NCBI RefSeq assembly: GCF_000155675.2
Contig: NC_020911.1
Coordinates: 1,540,501 to 1,604,500, forward strand
Source: Octadecabacter antarcticus 307
GTDB lineage: Bacteria; Pseudomonadota; Alphaproteobacteria; Rhodobacterales; Rhodobacteraceae
Direction: 5' to 3'
DNA: 64,000 nt
Shown one piece after another: positions 26,907 to 35,936 of this stretch; the first letter of the stretch is position 1, and every line of letters begins with the position of its first letter. The notes under the pieces are model-generated. The model was not told the origin of the DNA, searched no databases, and worked only from the letters and a program-made list of their open reading frames with translations. A program made the position numbers and the translations under genes.

Positions 26907-27651
26907 AATCCGCTATGCGGTGATCAGTAGGTGATAGCTGGCCGATCGCGAATGTCGTGAGTTCGCGCAATAGTTTGCGGCGCATGGCGTCGGCATAGGT
27001 GTCAAAACCCAACGCCGTTTCAACAAAGGCGTCGGGGCCGCGAATGACATAGGCGATGTAATAGGACGTCAATTCTGCGATTTGCAGGTTTCTGCTGTTA
27101 CCGGTGATATTGTCATCGACGCCAATGACCAGCCCGTTGACAGTGACACCAGCAGGGCCGTCGATGACCTCTTGCGGTCGCAGCCCGGTGTTTGCTTTGC
27201 CATCGCCAGAAATATCAAGGGTGCGGGTCCAGCAATCGGGTTGTTGGTCGAGCAGTGCAAACCCTGCTTGCAGTGCCGCGCCTAGGCCCGTTCTTGGCCC
27301 CATCGCTGCGCGCTGCGTAGTGCGCAAAGTTGATTGAATGGCAAAAAGATCAGATTGGGTTGCGATGTCTGTCCAGCCAACGACGAGGCGCTCGTCGCCA
27401 GGGTCAGACCATTCATAGATTGCAATTCTAACTGGTGCGCCGGGTTGTGCGAGCAGGGCTGCTGTAACCTCAGGATCAGCCAAAGCCAGCGCTAAGCCGT
27501 CCAATTGTAATCGATATTCCCGCGCGTCAACGGACCCAGAAACATCAAGCCCAAGCGCCAACGCCTGACGACAGCTTGTTTGCGCCGCCAACGGGCTGGA
27601 AAGGAGAACAGTCAAAAGACACGCCGCAAGAAAGACTGGCGCGCGGATCAT
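26905..27651 (-). CDS. DUF1194 (von Willebrand A-like) secreted protein, first copy
   Basis: 248 residues with a signal peptide (MIRAPVFLAACLLTVLLSSP, LAAQ). The DUF1194 core follows: ALALGLDVSGSVDAREYRLQ is a MIDAS-like DxSxS motif, then IAIYEWSDPGDERLVVGW, TLDISGDGKANTG and VTVNGLVIGVD. The C-terminal part reads YVIRGPDAFVETALGFDTYA. This suggests a periplasmic metal-dependent adhesion-type fold of unknown role. Its last codon overlaps attR. It follows a paralogue with a 4-base overlap, so the two are cotranscribed. Confidence 0.9.
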   Translation of the reverse strand: MIRAPVFLAACLLTVLLSSPLAAQTSCRQALALGLDVSGSVDAREYRLQLDGLALALADPEVTAALLAQPGAPVRIAIYEWSDPGDERLVVGWTDIATQSDLFAIQSTLRTTQRAAMGPRTGLGAALQAGFALLDQQPDCWTRTLDISGDGKANTGLRPQEVIDGPAGVTVNGLVIGVDDNITGNSRNLQIAELTSYYIAYVIRGPDAFVETALGFDTYADAMRRKLLRELTTFAIGQLSPTDHRIAD

Positions 27652-28382
27652 CCGCCGTGGTCCAAGTCTTGGCCTATTGACTGCGGGCCAGTTTGGAGCA
27701 GCACGGTATTTTGCCCCAACATCAACACGCCCAACTCACGGATCAGTTTGACTTCCATCGCGCGGGCGAAATCATCAAACCCGTCTGCGACTTCGACAAA
27801 AGCGGATGGGCCGCGGATCACTTCACGCGTGTAGTAGTCGACCAGATCGTCTTGGGCTTCGCGGGCGTTGATGTCTTCGGGCACGTTGATGACCAATCCG
27901 TTGACTGTGATGCCGTCAAACGGGAATGCAGCGTAGGCCGCGCGCGGATCAAACCCTTCGTTGTTGCGCCCATCACCAGACACGTCAATTTTTTGAAAAT
28001 CACATATTGGTGCGCTGCGCAGCATTGTTGCAGCGTATCCTAGCGCGTAGCCCAATGCTGTCGGGTAATCGTCATGACTGCGCGGCGTGGTGGCGATGCG
28101 ATTTGCGACTCCGGCCAATGTCGACGGGCTATCGATTAAGATCCAATCTTGCAAAATCAACTGGTTATAGCGGCCAGACCATTCAAACGCCGCCAGTGCG
28201 ACCGGATCATCTGTGGTAAAGAGTGCGGCTTGAACCTGCGGTGCCAACAGCGCCGCCGACAACCCGCTGCGCTGCAACGCGTCTTCTTGCGGGCTGACGG
28301 AAGACGAGACATCCATCGCCAGAACCAGTGCCAATCGGCAGGCCGCAGCACCCTGTGACCAGAGCGTGGCGATGCCCGCCAA
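27648..28382 (-). CDS. DUF1194 (von Willebrand A-like) secreted protein, second copy
   Basis: About 244 residues. Core motifs ALVLAMDVSSSVSPQEDALQ (MIDAS), LAAFEWSGRYNQL, KIDVSGDGRNNEG, ITVNGLVINVPED and EVIRGPSAFVEVADGFDDFA parallel its downstream paralogue. The start is uncertain: TTG at 28382 would cut off the n-region of the signal peptide; in-frame codons upstream (GKSLIRLCLLAGIATLWSQG) make a complete signal peptide, but only ATT or CTG could start it. It lies 22 bases after gloA on the same strand. Confidence 0.87.
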   Translation of the reverse strand: MAGIATLWSQGAAACRLALVLAMDVSSSVSPQEDALQRSGLSAALLAPQVQAALFTTDDPVALAAFEWSGRYNQLILQDWILIDSPSTLAGVANRIATTPRSHDDYPTALGYALGYAATMLRSAPICDFQKIDVSGDGRNNEGFDPRAAYAAFPFDGITVNGLVINVPEDINAREAQDDLVDYYTREVIRGPSAFVEVADGFDDFARAMEVKLIRELGVLMLGQNTVLLQTGPQSIGQDLDHGG

Positions 28383-28404
28383 AAGGCACAGTCTGATCAG
28401 AGAT

Positions 28405-28839
28405 TTACCAATGACCTGTGTTCTCCATGCTGGCCCAAGGTTCTGATTTTGCTAAGGCATCGCCCGCCTGCAATAATTCAATCGACACATTGTCAGGACT
28501 GCGCACGAACGCCATGTGGCCGTCACGGGGTGGGCGGTTGATTGTCACGCCATTGTCCATAAGCTGTTGGCACAACTCATAAATATTGTCGCAGGTGTAG
28601 GCGAGGTGGCCAAAATGACGGCTGTCGGATGGCAGGCCATCGTCGCCGTCCCAATTGTATGTCAGTTCGACATCGGCGTGGCCGTCTGCCTGATCGGGTG
28701 GGCACATAAAGACCAGCGTAAAGCGCCCGCCTTCGGACTCGTTGCGCCTGCGTTCGATCATGCCAAGCATTTTGTAAAAGGCGATGGATGCGTCGAGGTC
28801 TTTGACGCGCACCATAGTATGTAGATATTTAAGGGACAT
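28405..28839 (-). CDS. gloA: Lactoylglutathione lyase (glyoxalase I)
   Basis: 144 residues of the VOC superfamily. The two beta-alpha-beta3 modules show LHTMVRVKDLDASIAFYKML (His7), VELTYNWDGD (Glu), HFGHLAYTCDNIY (His) and VSIELLQAGDA (Glu), the four metal ligands of the nickel-type GloA. It isomerises the methylglyoxal-glutathione hemithioacetal to S-lactoylglutathione. Length and motifs are standard. The stop lies 22 bases before the DUF1194 pair, so the three may be cotranscribed. Confidence 0.94.
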   Translation of the reverse strand: MSLKYLHTMVRVKDLDASIAFYKMLGMIERRRNESEGGRFTLVFMCPPDQADGHADVELTYNWDGDDGLPSDSRHFGHLAYTCDNIYELCQQLMDNGVTINRPPRDGHMAFVRSPDNVSIELLQAGDALAKSEPWASMENTGHW

Positions 28840-28904
28840 GTTTTCTCCGTTTCTGTTGGGTCAAGCCTAGCACGGCGCGCGGGTGAGACCAGTATGTGGC
28901 GCAC

Positions 28905-30278
28905 CTAGAAGTTTGAGCGGATCGACACATCCACCGACAGCCCGTCTGATTGGAAGCGACTTACATTGGAATTGGTCTGGTACGCTTCCAGTTTGGCGAT
29001 AGGGGAAAAGCCGTAAAATTCTATCAGCGGCAGCCCGACAGTCAATGTAACATCAGTACGCAAATCGGTCCGACCGTCAGGTGCGGTCGCGCTGGGTTCG
29101 AAGCTCCGCCACTGCCGCCCTAAACCGAGACTAACATCAAACACATCGGCAACGCGGCCAAAGTTATATGTAATTCCAAAATCTTGCCTGTCAGAATTTA
29201 GCCTGACTGCGTCATCAGAGAGGGTACGACCGACAGATCCCCGCACGATCACTGCATCGCCATCCCCCAGCGCGCGGTTCCAACCTAAATCCAGAGCCCA
29301 GCTTTCACTGGTATTTCCAGTGCCCGCGTAAGTCACCTGACCTAAACGCACGCACGAGCGTACGCGCGTGCGCTCATTCAAAAGCCACTGGGTCGATAGG
29401 TCAAATTCAACGTCGCGGGCATAAAACTCACCATTAATCTGACTGACGCCGTACTTGAATACTGCCGTGAGGGGCTGCCGCGCTTCGCCAACACGCCAAT
29501 CGTGGCGCACGCCCAAGACAGCGCGGTCATAGGCCAAATTCCCAACATCGAACGTGGGCGCTGCGGCTTTCGCATCGTTTGACAGAGCGTACCGCAGCAT
29601 TTGACCCGTCACAGACACAACCGTGCGGCTGTTTGCGTTTTCGTTCACGGTGTACCCGACCGTCGCATCGGCAGAGAATTGATATCCGGACAAGCTTTGC
29701 GCCGATGGTGTCAGGCCAATAGGCTGGCCTAAAAACAAAACAGGTTGGCCGTAACGCTCATACGTCGATTCAGAACTGCCATTGTTGATGTTTGAACTGG
29801 GCTGCACGCCAAAATCAAAATTAAAGCTCAAAGGATTGCGCTGGCGCAGGGTTGCGTAGTCCTGGGCGATGGAAGCGGCTGTCGCCGCATCAGGGGCCAC
29901 TTGGCGCGCACGGCGCAGCCAGATTTGTGAACGGGTGTAGTTTTTCTGCTGCGCGTGCGCCAACGCCACAAGACGGGCGGCAAAGAAGCGCACCTTATTA
30001 TCGTCTGCAATCTGGTATAGCATGCGACCATGGCGCACTGCAACGTCGGACTGCCGGATTTCAAGGGCGGCTTGGCCCTCAATCCGCAATGCAATCGGGT
30101 CGTCGGCCGCGCGCAATAACAACGCTTCTCCCAAAGCTAGCGCCCGGGCAGGTTGTCCGTCTTGCAACGCACCAAAGGCAGTGGACCTCATCTCATTAGG
30201 GGTTACAGAAATTGTTTGGGTCGCCGCGTAAGACGGTCCGAGCATCACGGCCACGAGTAACCACGTTAGACGAAACAT
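28905..30278 (-). CDS. Surface lipoprotein assembly modifier (Slam-like) outer-membrane protein
   Basis: 457 residues. Signal peptide (MFRLTWLLVAVMLGPSYAAT), then a TPR-like periplasmic region ~35-150 (DGQPARALALGEALLLRAAD; KNYTRSQIWLRRARQVAPDA) and a C-terminal beta-barrel (~150-457) ending in aromatic-rich strands and SIRSNF, with a terminal Phe. This TPR-plus-barrel (DUF560) layout is that of Slam proteins, which move lipoproteins to the outer face of the outer membrane. It begins 9 bases after the stop of a candidate client lipoprotein gene, the typical Slam-client operon. Family assignment rests on layout and genomic pairing. Confidence 0.75.
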   Translation of the reverse strand: MFRLTWLLVAVMLGPSYAATQTISVTPNEMRSTAFGALQDGQPARALALGEALLLRAADDPIALRIEGQAALEIRQSDVAVRHGRMLYQIADDNKVRFFAARLVALAHAQQKNYTRSQIWLRRARQVAPDAATAASIAQDYATLRQRNPLSFNFDFGVQPSSNINNGSSESTYERYGQPVLFLGQPIGLTPSAQSLSGYQFSADATVGYTVNENANSRTVVSVTGQMLRYALSNDAKAAAPTFDVGNLAYDRAVLGVRHDWRVGEARQPLTAVFKYGVSQINGEFYARDVEFDLSTQWLLNERTRVRSCVRLGQVTYAGTGNTSESWALDLGWNRALGDGDAVIVRGSVGRTLSDDAVRLNSDRQDFGITYNFGRVADVFDVSLGLGRQWRSFEPSATAPDGRTDLRTDVTLTVGLPLIEFYGFSPIAKLEAYQTNSNVSRFQSDGLSVDVSIRSNF

Positions 30279-30287
30279 TGACGTATT

Positions 30288-31436
30288 CTAATCCTCATCG
30301 CGGACAAGGATAAAGCCACCGGTTTCCTGTACCGTGACACCATCAAATCGCGGATCAGCGGACTCTAAGACAACAATGCCGACGATTTCGCCACCGTCAG
30401 GTGTGATAGTATCACCAGCCAGGATCGCGTAATAGGTTCCGCCCTCGTAATCAACTTCATTGCCTGTTGCATCGAGATATGAACTGATCAAGCCACCGTT
30501 AAGCTCACCATCCGCGCTGACGTTACCTTGATCGCCATTTAGAATGAAGCTGATATCTGGCAAAGCCAGGACACCTACGGGCGTGATCTCGTGTTGGCCC
30601 GTCGACGTAATCGGGACGCCGTTAGAATTAAACGCCAAACGATCAAAAATGCGGCCTTTGACGCCAGCGACCGCGTCAGTTGGGTCATCGAAGTCAAGCT
30701 CAATACTCATTCTACCTTCGACGTAGTCCAATCCGGCTCTACCGTTGTAAATGCGCATCCCCGCATAGTCACCATCAAATCGGGCTTGCCCTGTCGTGGG
30801 CATGACCACCCCGCCTGCGCGTTGATAAACAAAGCCACCAAAGCCATAGTCGAAATAGCCACCGGTGCGCACAATCGCGAAGGATGTGCGTGGAACGCTA
30901 GTTGCGGTGCCATCAACAGTGGGGGGGCCATCAACCGTTGCATTGCTGATGCCGACAATTGCGCGGTAAGGCACGATCTGGTCAATAGAATCAAAGTCGA
31001 GAAAGTCCGGCACGACCTGTTCAGCCTCATAAACAGCATAGCTATTGTTGGGTCCGAGGCTCGCAAGAAACTGGTCGGTTTCGCGTGAGTAAGGTTCATC
31101 CCCATCAAAGGCGAGGTTGTCGACTGAAAACCTGTCCCCATCTTCAATGTAGGTAAATTCTTCGGCTCGACCGCCACCGTTTTCGTTCAACTCTTCGTAG
31201 CGCACGACGCTTCGGTTTGGTGCTGACGGTAGGCCATCGACCTGCGGCGGTACGCCACCAGTGCCAATGTCAAAGCCGTCATCAGGGATGACTGGATCTG
31301 CAGGGTCAACAGGATTCACGGGAATAGCAGGATCTGTTCCAGTAACCGTGTCGTCCGTGAACGGGTTCGTGCCATCGCCGCCGCATGCAGCGAGCGCGAC
31401 GAAGCCACAAAGTGCGGCTGATACTATTAATTTCAT
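30288..31436 (-). CDS. Surface lipoprotein, TbpB-like C-terminal barrel (Slam client)
   Basis: 382 residues. Lipobox LAAC at residues 15-18 after a short signal peptide ([18 protein letters not shown]), then an acidic, Pro-rich linker ([19 protein letters not shown]) long enough to cross a surface layer. The second half reads [38 protein letters not shown] and [12 protein letters not shown], the small 8-stranded beta-barrel seen in transferrin-binding-protein-B-like surface lipoproteins. It is first in a two-gene operon with the Slam-like protein. The ligand is unknown; haem, metal or host binding are known family roles but cannot be claimed here. Confidence 0.75.
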   Translation of the reverse strand: MKLIVSAALCGFVALAACGGDGTNPFTDDTVTGTDPAIPVNPVDPADPVIPDDGFDIGTGGVPPQVDGLPSAPNRSVVRYEELNENGGGRAEEFTYIEDGDRFSVDNLAFDGDEPYSRETDQFLASLGPNNSYAVYEAEQVVPDFLDFDSIDQIVPYRAIVGISNATVDGPPTVDGTATSVPRTSFAIVRTGGYFDYGFGGFVYQRAGGVVMPTTGQARFDGDYAGMRIYNGRAGLDYVEGRMSIELDFDDPTDAVAGVKGRIFDRLAFNSNGVPITSTGQHEITPVGVLALPDISFILNGDQGNVSADGELNGGLISSYLDATGNEVDYEGGTYYAILAGDTITPDGGEIVGIVVLESADPRFDGVTVQETGGFILVRDED

Positions 31437-31637
31437 AAACTTAGTGTCCTGCTTGATTTGCTGTTCCAGCTATTGCGATTACACTCGGCAATTGCACCGC
31501 CCAAGTCAACGCAGCTAATGGTTGAACTGTCGCCGGATATCGCGGTTTTCGCGGCGGTGTTGCGCGGATACAGTACGCAGGACTCGATTGCGCAGAATCA
31601 TCGCGTAAATTGGCACCATCATGCAAAGGACGATCCC

Positions 31638-32561
31638 ATGCCCGTGACCCCCGACCAACAGGCCGAAATTGACGAACTCCGTAGCCAGACCACGCCGACC
31701 TTGCGCGCGGTTTCACCGGGGATGGAAAAACATTTGTATGTGGCGCATGACGTGCTTGACCACGGGTTTGTGCGTGTTGTCGATTACATGGGCGACGACG
31801 AAGCGATCTGTCAGGCCGCGCGTGTCAGCTACGGACGTGGCACCAAGTCGGTGCAAAACGACGAAGGCTTGATCCGCTATTTGATGCGCCACTGGCATTC
31901 CACCCCGTTTGAGATGTGCGAAGTCAAACTGCACGTCAAACTGCCGGTGTTTGTGGCCCGCCAATGGATCAGGCACCGCACCGCCAACGTCAACGAATAC
32001 TCGGCGCGCTATTCGATCCTTGATCGTGAATTCTACATCCCACGGGCCGAAGACCTCGCGGCGCAATCTGTCATCAACAACCAAGGCCGTGGTGAGACGT
32101 TGAGTGGCGATCAGGCCGAACAGGTGCTGCGCTACCTCAAAGACGACGCCAACCGCGCCTATGACCACTATGAAGACATGATTTCCGAAACCGATGCAGA
32201 CGGAAACGCCAAACAGGGCCTCGCGCGCGAACTCGCCCGCATGAACCTTCCGGCGAACATCTACACGCAATGGTACTGGAAGGTCGATTTGCACAACTTG
32301 TTCCACTTCCTGCGCCTGCGCGCCGACAGCCACGCCCAATACGAAATCCGCGTCTACGCCGATGCGATTTGTGAGGTGGTGAAAGACTGGGTGCCAGCGG
32401 CCTACGGCGCGTTTGAAGACTACCGTTTGGGTGGCGCGAACCTGTCTGGCAAGGCGGTCGAGTGTGTGAGGAAAATGGTCGCTGGAGAGAAAGTGACGCA
32501 GGAAACGTCAGGCATGAGCAAGGGCGAGTGGCGTGAATTTATGGGGGTTGTTGAGGGTTGA
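31638..32561 (+). CDS. thyX: FAD-dependent thymidylate synthase
   Basis: 307 residues from ATG 31638, with AAAGGA upstream; the frame extends further 5' but without similarity. The ThyX motif [15 protein letters not shown] is at residues 112-126, with Ser122 as the active-site serine. It makes dTMP from dUMP with methylenetetrahydrofolate and NADPH, leaving tetrahydrofolate. The protein is about 50-80 residues longer than minimal ThyX, as usual in Rhodobacterales. Divergent from the lipoprotein operon. Its stop overlaps the FRG gene's TTG (TTGA). Confidence 0.96.
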   Translation: MPVTPDQQAEIDELRSQTTPTLRAVSPGMEKHLYVAHDVLDHGFVRVVDYMGDDEAICQAARVSYGRGTKSVQNDEGLIRYLMRHWHSTPFEMCEVKLHVKLPVFVARQWIRHRTANVNEYSARYSILDREFYIPRAEDLAAQSVINNQGRGETLSGDQAEQVLRYLKDDANRAYDHYEDMISETDADGNAKQGLARELARMNLPANIYTQWYWKVDLHNLFHFLRLRADSHAQYEIRVYADAICEVVKDWVPAAYGAFEDYRLGGANLSGKAVECVRKMVAGEKVTQETSGMSKGEWREFMGVVEG

Positions 32562-33682
32562 GTACATTTGACTATTCGGGCCAATGGACGGCGAGAACGG
32601 AGGGTATGTTCCCTTACATTGTTCTTGACCTTGATAAATCTTCAGGTGGATCGGTTGGCAGGGCTACACTGATAAGCCAAGATAGAGATCAGCCTTCAGC
32701 GAGTTGCTCACTTGAGATCAAGACAAACAAGAAAGTCTTCGAAAAAGAAGTTACGTTCCTACCAATCGATCCTCTAAATGGTCGAAGGCTTAATGTCGCC
32801 GAAGTTAGAGATTTTTTTCCTAACAGTACTTTGCCAACTACGATCAAATTACGATTTGAGCGTTTGAGTAGAAATGAGCTTCGGATCAAAGCTGTGGACG
32901 AGAGCCAAGCGACTATACAGGTGGTTTTGAACAAAGAGTCGCCGCCACGATTCTCATATCTCGATGCCAGCTATGAAGTTTATAACTGGAAGACCTTCAA
33001 AGAAGCGGTCTCGGAAAAGCAATTCCATAGCTTCGTCTTTAGGGGGCAAGCCGAACCGTTTTCACTTCAAACTACTTTTCATCGTACAGATAGGAAGGAC
33101 TTGGTTCGGTATCTTGAGCAGGATGTCAGGCAATTACATCACTCTATATCGGGTGTCATAGATCATGTATTCAACCCAGACATCCCCCGAGACCTAGGCG
33201 CTTTGCTTAACTTGGCACAACATCACGGTTTCCCAACTCCACTATTAGATTGGACATATTCTCCGTTTATCGCCGCATGGTTTGCATTTTCAAAATTTGA
33301 TAAGAAGAGAATTAAATTCAGCAATAGGGAGGACAAAGTAAGAGTGTTTTGTCTCGATAAAGTTGAATTGGAAAAAGCATGGCAGTTTAAGAGTGTTGGA
33401 TATTCAACGCCTCATACTTCTCTAATTGATGCGCTGCCAATTGAGAACAACCGTGCGGTTTCTCAGCAAGGTGTCTTGATGTTGACGAACATACAGGACG
33501 TAGAAGATCATATTTTTAATTTGGGGCAAGCAGCAAACACAGAGATGCTTACGGCATTTGACCTGCCAGCCAGCGAAGCCGAGACTGCACTAAATGAGTT
33601 GGCTTTGATGGGGATCACAAGGTCTACACTCATGCCGGGTCTTGATTCAATTTGTTCTGACCTCAGGCATCGACTCTTTTAA
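32558..33682 (+). CDS. FRG-domain protein (possible defence or toxin gene)
   Basis: 374 residues. The FRG domain begins at FVFRGQ (FRGQ 161-164) and continues to [20 protein letters not shown] (216-235) and FIAAWFAF, the conserved HxGxPTxLLDWT signature. Residues 1-140 form a separate beta-rich domain ([20 protein letters not shown]). The TTG start overlaps thyX's stop, so it is translationally coupled to an essential gene. The DNA is clearly more AT-rich than thyX and the following genes, which suggests acquisition. FRG domains occur in many mobile and anti-phage contexts; biochemical activity is uncertain. Confidence 0.85.
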   Translation: MSTFDYSGQWTARTEGMFPYIVLDLDKSSGGSVGRATLISQDRDQPSASCSLEIKTNKKVFEKEVTFLPIDPLNGRRLNVAEVRDFFPNSTLPTTIKLRFERLSRNELRIKAVDESQATIQVVLNKESPPRFSYLDASYEVYNWKTFKEAVSEKQFHSFVFRGQAEPFSLQTTFHRTDRKDLVRYLEQDVRQLHHSISGVIDHVFNPDIPRDLGALLNLAQHHGFPTPLLDWTYSPFIAAWFAFSKFDKKRIKFSNREDKVRVFCLDKVELEKAWQFKSVGYSTPHTSLIDALPIENNRAVSQQGVLMLTNIQDVEDHIFNLGQAANTEMLTAFDLPASEAETALNELALMGITRSTLMPGLDSICSDLRHRLF

Positions 33683-33710
33683 CGTTACTGCGATTTGTCT
33701 TTAAGCTTCG

Positions 33711-33721
33711 CCCCCCCCCCC
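33711..33721 (+). repeat. Homopolymeric C11 tract
   Basis: Eleven consecutive C residues 28 bases after the FRG stop codon. Non-coding here, so it does not switch a reading frame. It may be a slippage hotspot or an assembly uncertainty. Confidence 0.8.
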
Positions 33722-33843
33722 TAGGGAGCCAAGTGCCCCCTTCATCTTAATCGATAGGGTTGAGCGGGTCGAATGCACATTCGCCAATGACATCCCGCAA
33801 CAACCCCGCCAATATCCCGCAAACAAACCGAAAGCCCAAACAC

Positions 33844-33972
33844 ATGATCCTCTATGGCCTGCCCACCTGTTCCGACTGCAACCGCGCGCGCAAAGACCTC
33901 GCCAACGCGGGGCATGATTTGGCGTTTTGTGACGTGCGTGCTGATCTGATATCCGAGGATAAATGGCTGTGA
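33844..33972 (+). pseudogene. ArsC/Spx-like thioredoxin-fold protein, N-terminal fragment
   Basis: 42 residues: MILYGLPTCSDCNRARKDLA, then NAGHDLAFCDVRADLISEDKW. This is the first ~40 residues of an ArsC-family protein, with CSDC in place of CxxC, cut off by TGA just where helix 2 should continue. The stop overlaps the ATG of a full-length paralogue (TGATG). It is a tandem duplicate that lost its 3' part, or a tiny coupled leader. Confidence 0.6.
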
Positions 33973-34292
33973 TGCGCTTCTACTCTCTCAAATCATGCGA
34001 CACCTGCCGTAAGGCGCTCAAAGACCTTGCCGATCACGACGTTACGGTGATCGATGTGCGCAGCGACGGGGTCAGCGACACCGACCGCGCGGCGATGGTT
34101 GCGGCGTTTGGCGACAAGGTGATCAACACCCGTTCCACCACGTGGCGCGGGCTATCTGAGGCAGAGCGGGCCTGTGATCCGGCAACCCTGCTGTCTGCGC
34201 ATCCGACCTTGATGAAACGCCCGGTTATTGAAATAAAGGGCGCGTGGTATCAGGGCTGGACGCCCGCCACCAAGGCCGCAATAGGAGTTTGA
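33972..34292 (+). CDS. ArsC/Spx family protein
   Basis: 106 residues starting MRFYSLKSCDTCRKALKDL; an ATG nine bases earlier (33963) is also usable and has GAGGA nearby. The CDTC redox pair is at ~9-12. VIDVRSDGVSD, INTRSTTWRGL and LMKRPVIEIKGAW follow, the loop carrying the Pro-Val that completes the thioredoxin-like site. Family members are glutaredoxin-dependent arsenate reductases or redox regulators; the short form here is closer to the YffB/Spx type. It is coupled to the upstream fragment and followed two bases later by a membrane-protein gene. Confidence 0.87.
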   Translation: MRFYSLKSCDTCRKALKDLADHDVTVIDVRSDGVSDTDRAAMVAAFGDKVINTRSTTWRGLSEAERACDPATLLSAHPTLMKRPVIEIKGAWYQGWTPATKAAIGV

Positions 34293-34293
34293 T

Positions 34294-34659
34294 ATGCGCA
34301 GCGCAGCAATGGTTTTAGGCATTATCGCGGGGATCATGGGGATTTTCGTCGGGCTATTCGGCTGGGGCTGGGTCGCCCTGAGCACGCAGGTGCCAGAGGC
34401 CAACGCGTGGCTACAGCTCGACAACCCAAAATTCACCCAATTCGCCAGTTTCGTTGCACCGCTTTTGTGCATCGCGGGCGGGGCCATGGCCAAAACACGC
34501 GCGCTGTGGGGCGGCATCGCATTGCTGATTGGCGCGGGCCTGTTTTACGCCGCCTTCGGGTTTAACGTGGCAACCATGTTCCCCATCGGGTTCGCGGGCT
34601 TAGGTGGCATTCTCGCCATCGCAGCGGGCAAACCGGATGAGGAAAAGGCGCACTTTTAA
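34294..34659 (+). CDS. Hypothetical membrane protein
   Basis: 121 residues with about four hydrophobic helices (MVLGIIAGIMGIFVGLFGWG; FASFVAPLLCIAGGAMA; LWGGIALLIGAGLFYAAFGF; MFPIGFAGLGGILAIAAG) and a short charged C-terminus. No family is recognised with confidence; it resembles small DUF4064-like membrane proteins. It starts one base after the ArsC-like stop, behind AGGAG, so the two are cotranscribed. Its 3' end overlaps the convergent doxX gene by four bases. Confidence 0.7.
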   Translation: MRSAAMVLGIIAGIMGIFVGLFGWGWVALSTQVPEANAWLQLDNPKFTQFASFVAPLLCIAGGAMAKTRALWGGIALLIGAGLFYAAFGFNVATMFPIGFAGLGGILAIAAGKPDEEKAHF

Positions 34660-35189
34660 CGGCGGTTGGTCAGGATACGATCCAGCGACAACGCACCTGC
34701 GCCCTTCAGCGCCAGCGTCACCAGCACCACCATCCAGAACGCGCGTTGGTCCAAGATCGTGCCAGTCGGCAGCCTGTCAAACCATGCGCCCAGCGTCGCC
34801 GGTTGGTCGATCCCGCCGTGGCCATAAAGGTCCGTCAGCGATTGCACGGTGACAAAACCGATCATCCCGAACGCCGCCAGCCGCGTGAACAACCCGATCA
34901 CGATCAACAACGGCAGGATGAATTCCGCAAAGATCCCTGCGACCACAACGGCCCAGTGGAACCACGACATTTGGGACACATCAAAGCCGACGGATTCCAT
35001 TACTTTTGGGAAAATCTGCGCGTAGCCGCCAACGCCGGGGCTAAGCGGATTAATCTCGAACTTCGTTAGGCCGGAGTTCCAGAAATAGAACAACAGCGTC
35101 GCTGCAAAGACGAAACGGGCCAAGGTCGGCAGGATCGTATTGGCGGATGAATTCAGGGCGTTGGCGATGCGGTCATATAGTGGAATCAT
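34656..35189 (-). CDS. DoxX-family membrane protein of the bufferin operon
   Basis: 177 residues with four predicted helices: TLARFVFAATLLFYFWNSGL, HWAVVVAGIFAEFILPLLIV, RLAAFGMIGFVTVQSLTDLY and AFWMVVLVTLALKGAGALSL. This is the DoxX pattern. DoxX genes routinely close bufferin (DUF2282/MNIO/HvfC) operons, and here it begins 12 bases after bufC. In this setting it probably supports export, redox or membrane handling of the metallophore, though its exact job is not established. Confidence 0.88.
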   Translation of the reverse strand: MIPLYDRIANALNSSANTILPTLARFVFAATLLFYFWNSGLTKFEINPLSPGVGGYAQIFPKVMESVGFDVSQMSWFHWAVVVAGIFAEFILPLLIVIGLFTRLAAFGMIGFVTVQSLTDLYGHGGIDQPATLGAWFDRLPTGTILDQRAFWMVVLVTLALKGAGALSLDRILTNRR

Positions 35190-35201
35190 TGTTTGGTGCT
35201 T

Positions 35202-35936
35202 TCAAATATCGAGGGAAATTAAAGCGTTACGTGACAGAAGGCGGCCCAGAAGCGGGCCAACATCAAAGCCCGCGCCGCCGCAGCGCAAGGCCACGCCGAG
35301 GGGTTTTCCATCCATAAGGTCTTGGCAAACGGCGGCCTGTTGCGGCGTCAGTGCGTCGACCTGTGGGTCAAATTCAGGTCGCGTAATAAGGCTCGGTTGC
35401 GCGATTTTGGCGATGTCGCCGCCCTGCGTGTTAGCCACCCAGATCGATTGCAACGGGTAGCGCGACGCGATCAAATGCACAGACGGCGCAAAGGTGAACG
35501 TCACATTCGGTAGGTCGTCAGGCGCGATCTTGGCCAGTGCGTCGGGCGCAATCGGGGTCGCGTCGGCAGCGTGATAACTGTGGCGGATCGCCAATTCGAG
35601 GCGGGCAACATCGGGCAGGTAGGGGACCGATTGCGCAGGCGCAAAACTGGCAAGAAAGTTAGGCATTTCATGGCCATAAAGCATCATGACCGGTGATTTT
35701 GGCAGGTGCGCGCGCAGGTAAACCCCGGCCATGGCGCGGAAAAACTCGCTCCCCACCAGTTTGGCGACAACAGGGTACGCGGCTTCCAAGACGTCCTTAA
35801 GACTGACGGCGACGTTGTTGCGGTAGACATCGAAGCGCTTGGTTGCTTGTGCGCCATCTGGATTGCGCAGGCCGATCGGCGGCGGGTTGCTCGGGTCCAG
35901 CAATGCGGCACGAAATGCGGATTGGGTGGTGATCAT
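35202..35936 (-). CDS. bufC: HvfC/BufC-family partner protein (DUF2063)
   Basis: 244 residues. The N-terminal DUF2063 domain is clear: FRAALLDPSNPPPIGLRNPD, RFDVYRNNVAVSLKDVLEAA, YPVVAKLVGSEFFRAMAGVY and LPDVARLELAIRHSYHAADA. A C-terminal domain of ~120 residues follows. BufC/HvfC proteins bind the RiPP precursor and work with the MNIO enzyme. The ATG overlaps the bufB stop (ATGA), giving translational coupling and near-equal synthesis. Confidence 0.9.
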   Translation of the reverse strand: MITTQSAFRAALLDPSNPPPIGLRNPDGAQATKRFDVYRNNVAVSLKDVLEAAYPVVAKLVGSEFFRAMAGVYLRAHLPKSPVMMLYGHEMPNFLASFAPAQSVPYLPDVARLELAIRHSYHAADATPIAPDALAKIAPDDLPNVTFTFAPSVHLIASRYPLQSIWVANTQGGDIAKIAQPSLITRPEFDPQVDALTPQQAAVCQDLMDGKPLGVALRCGGAGFDVGPLLGRLLSRNALISLDI

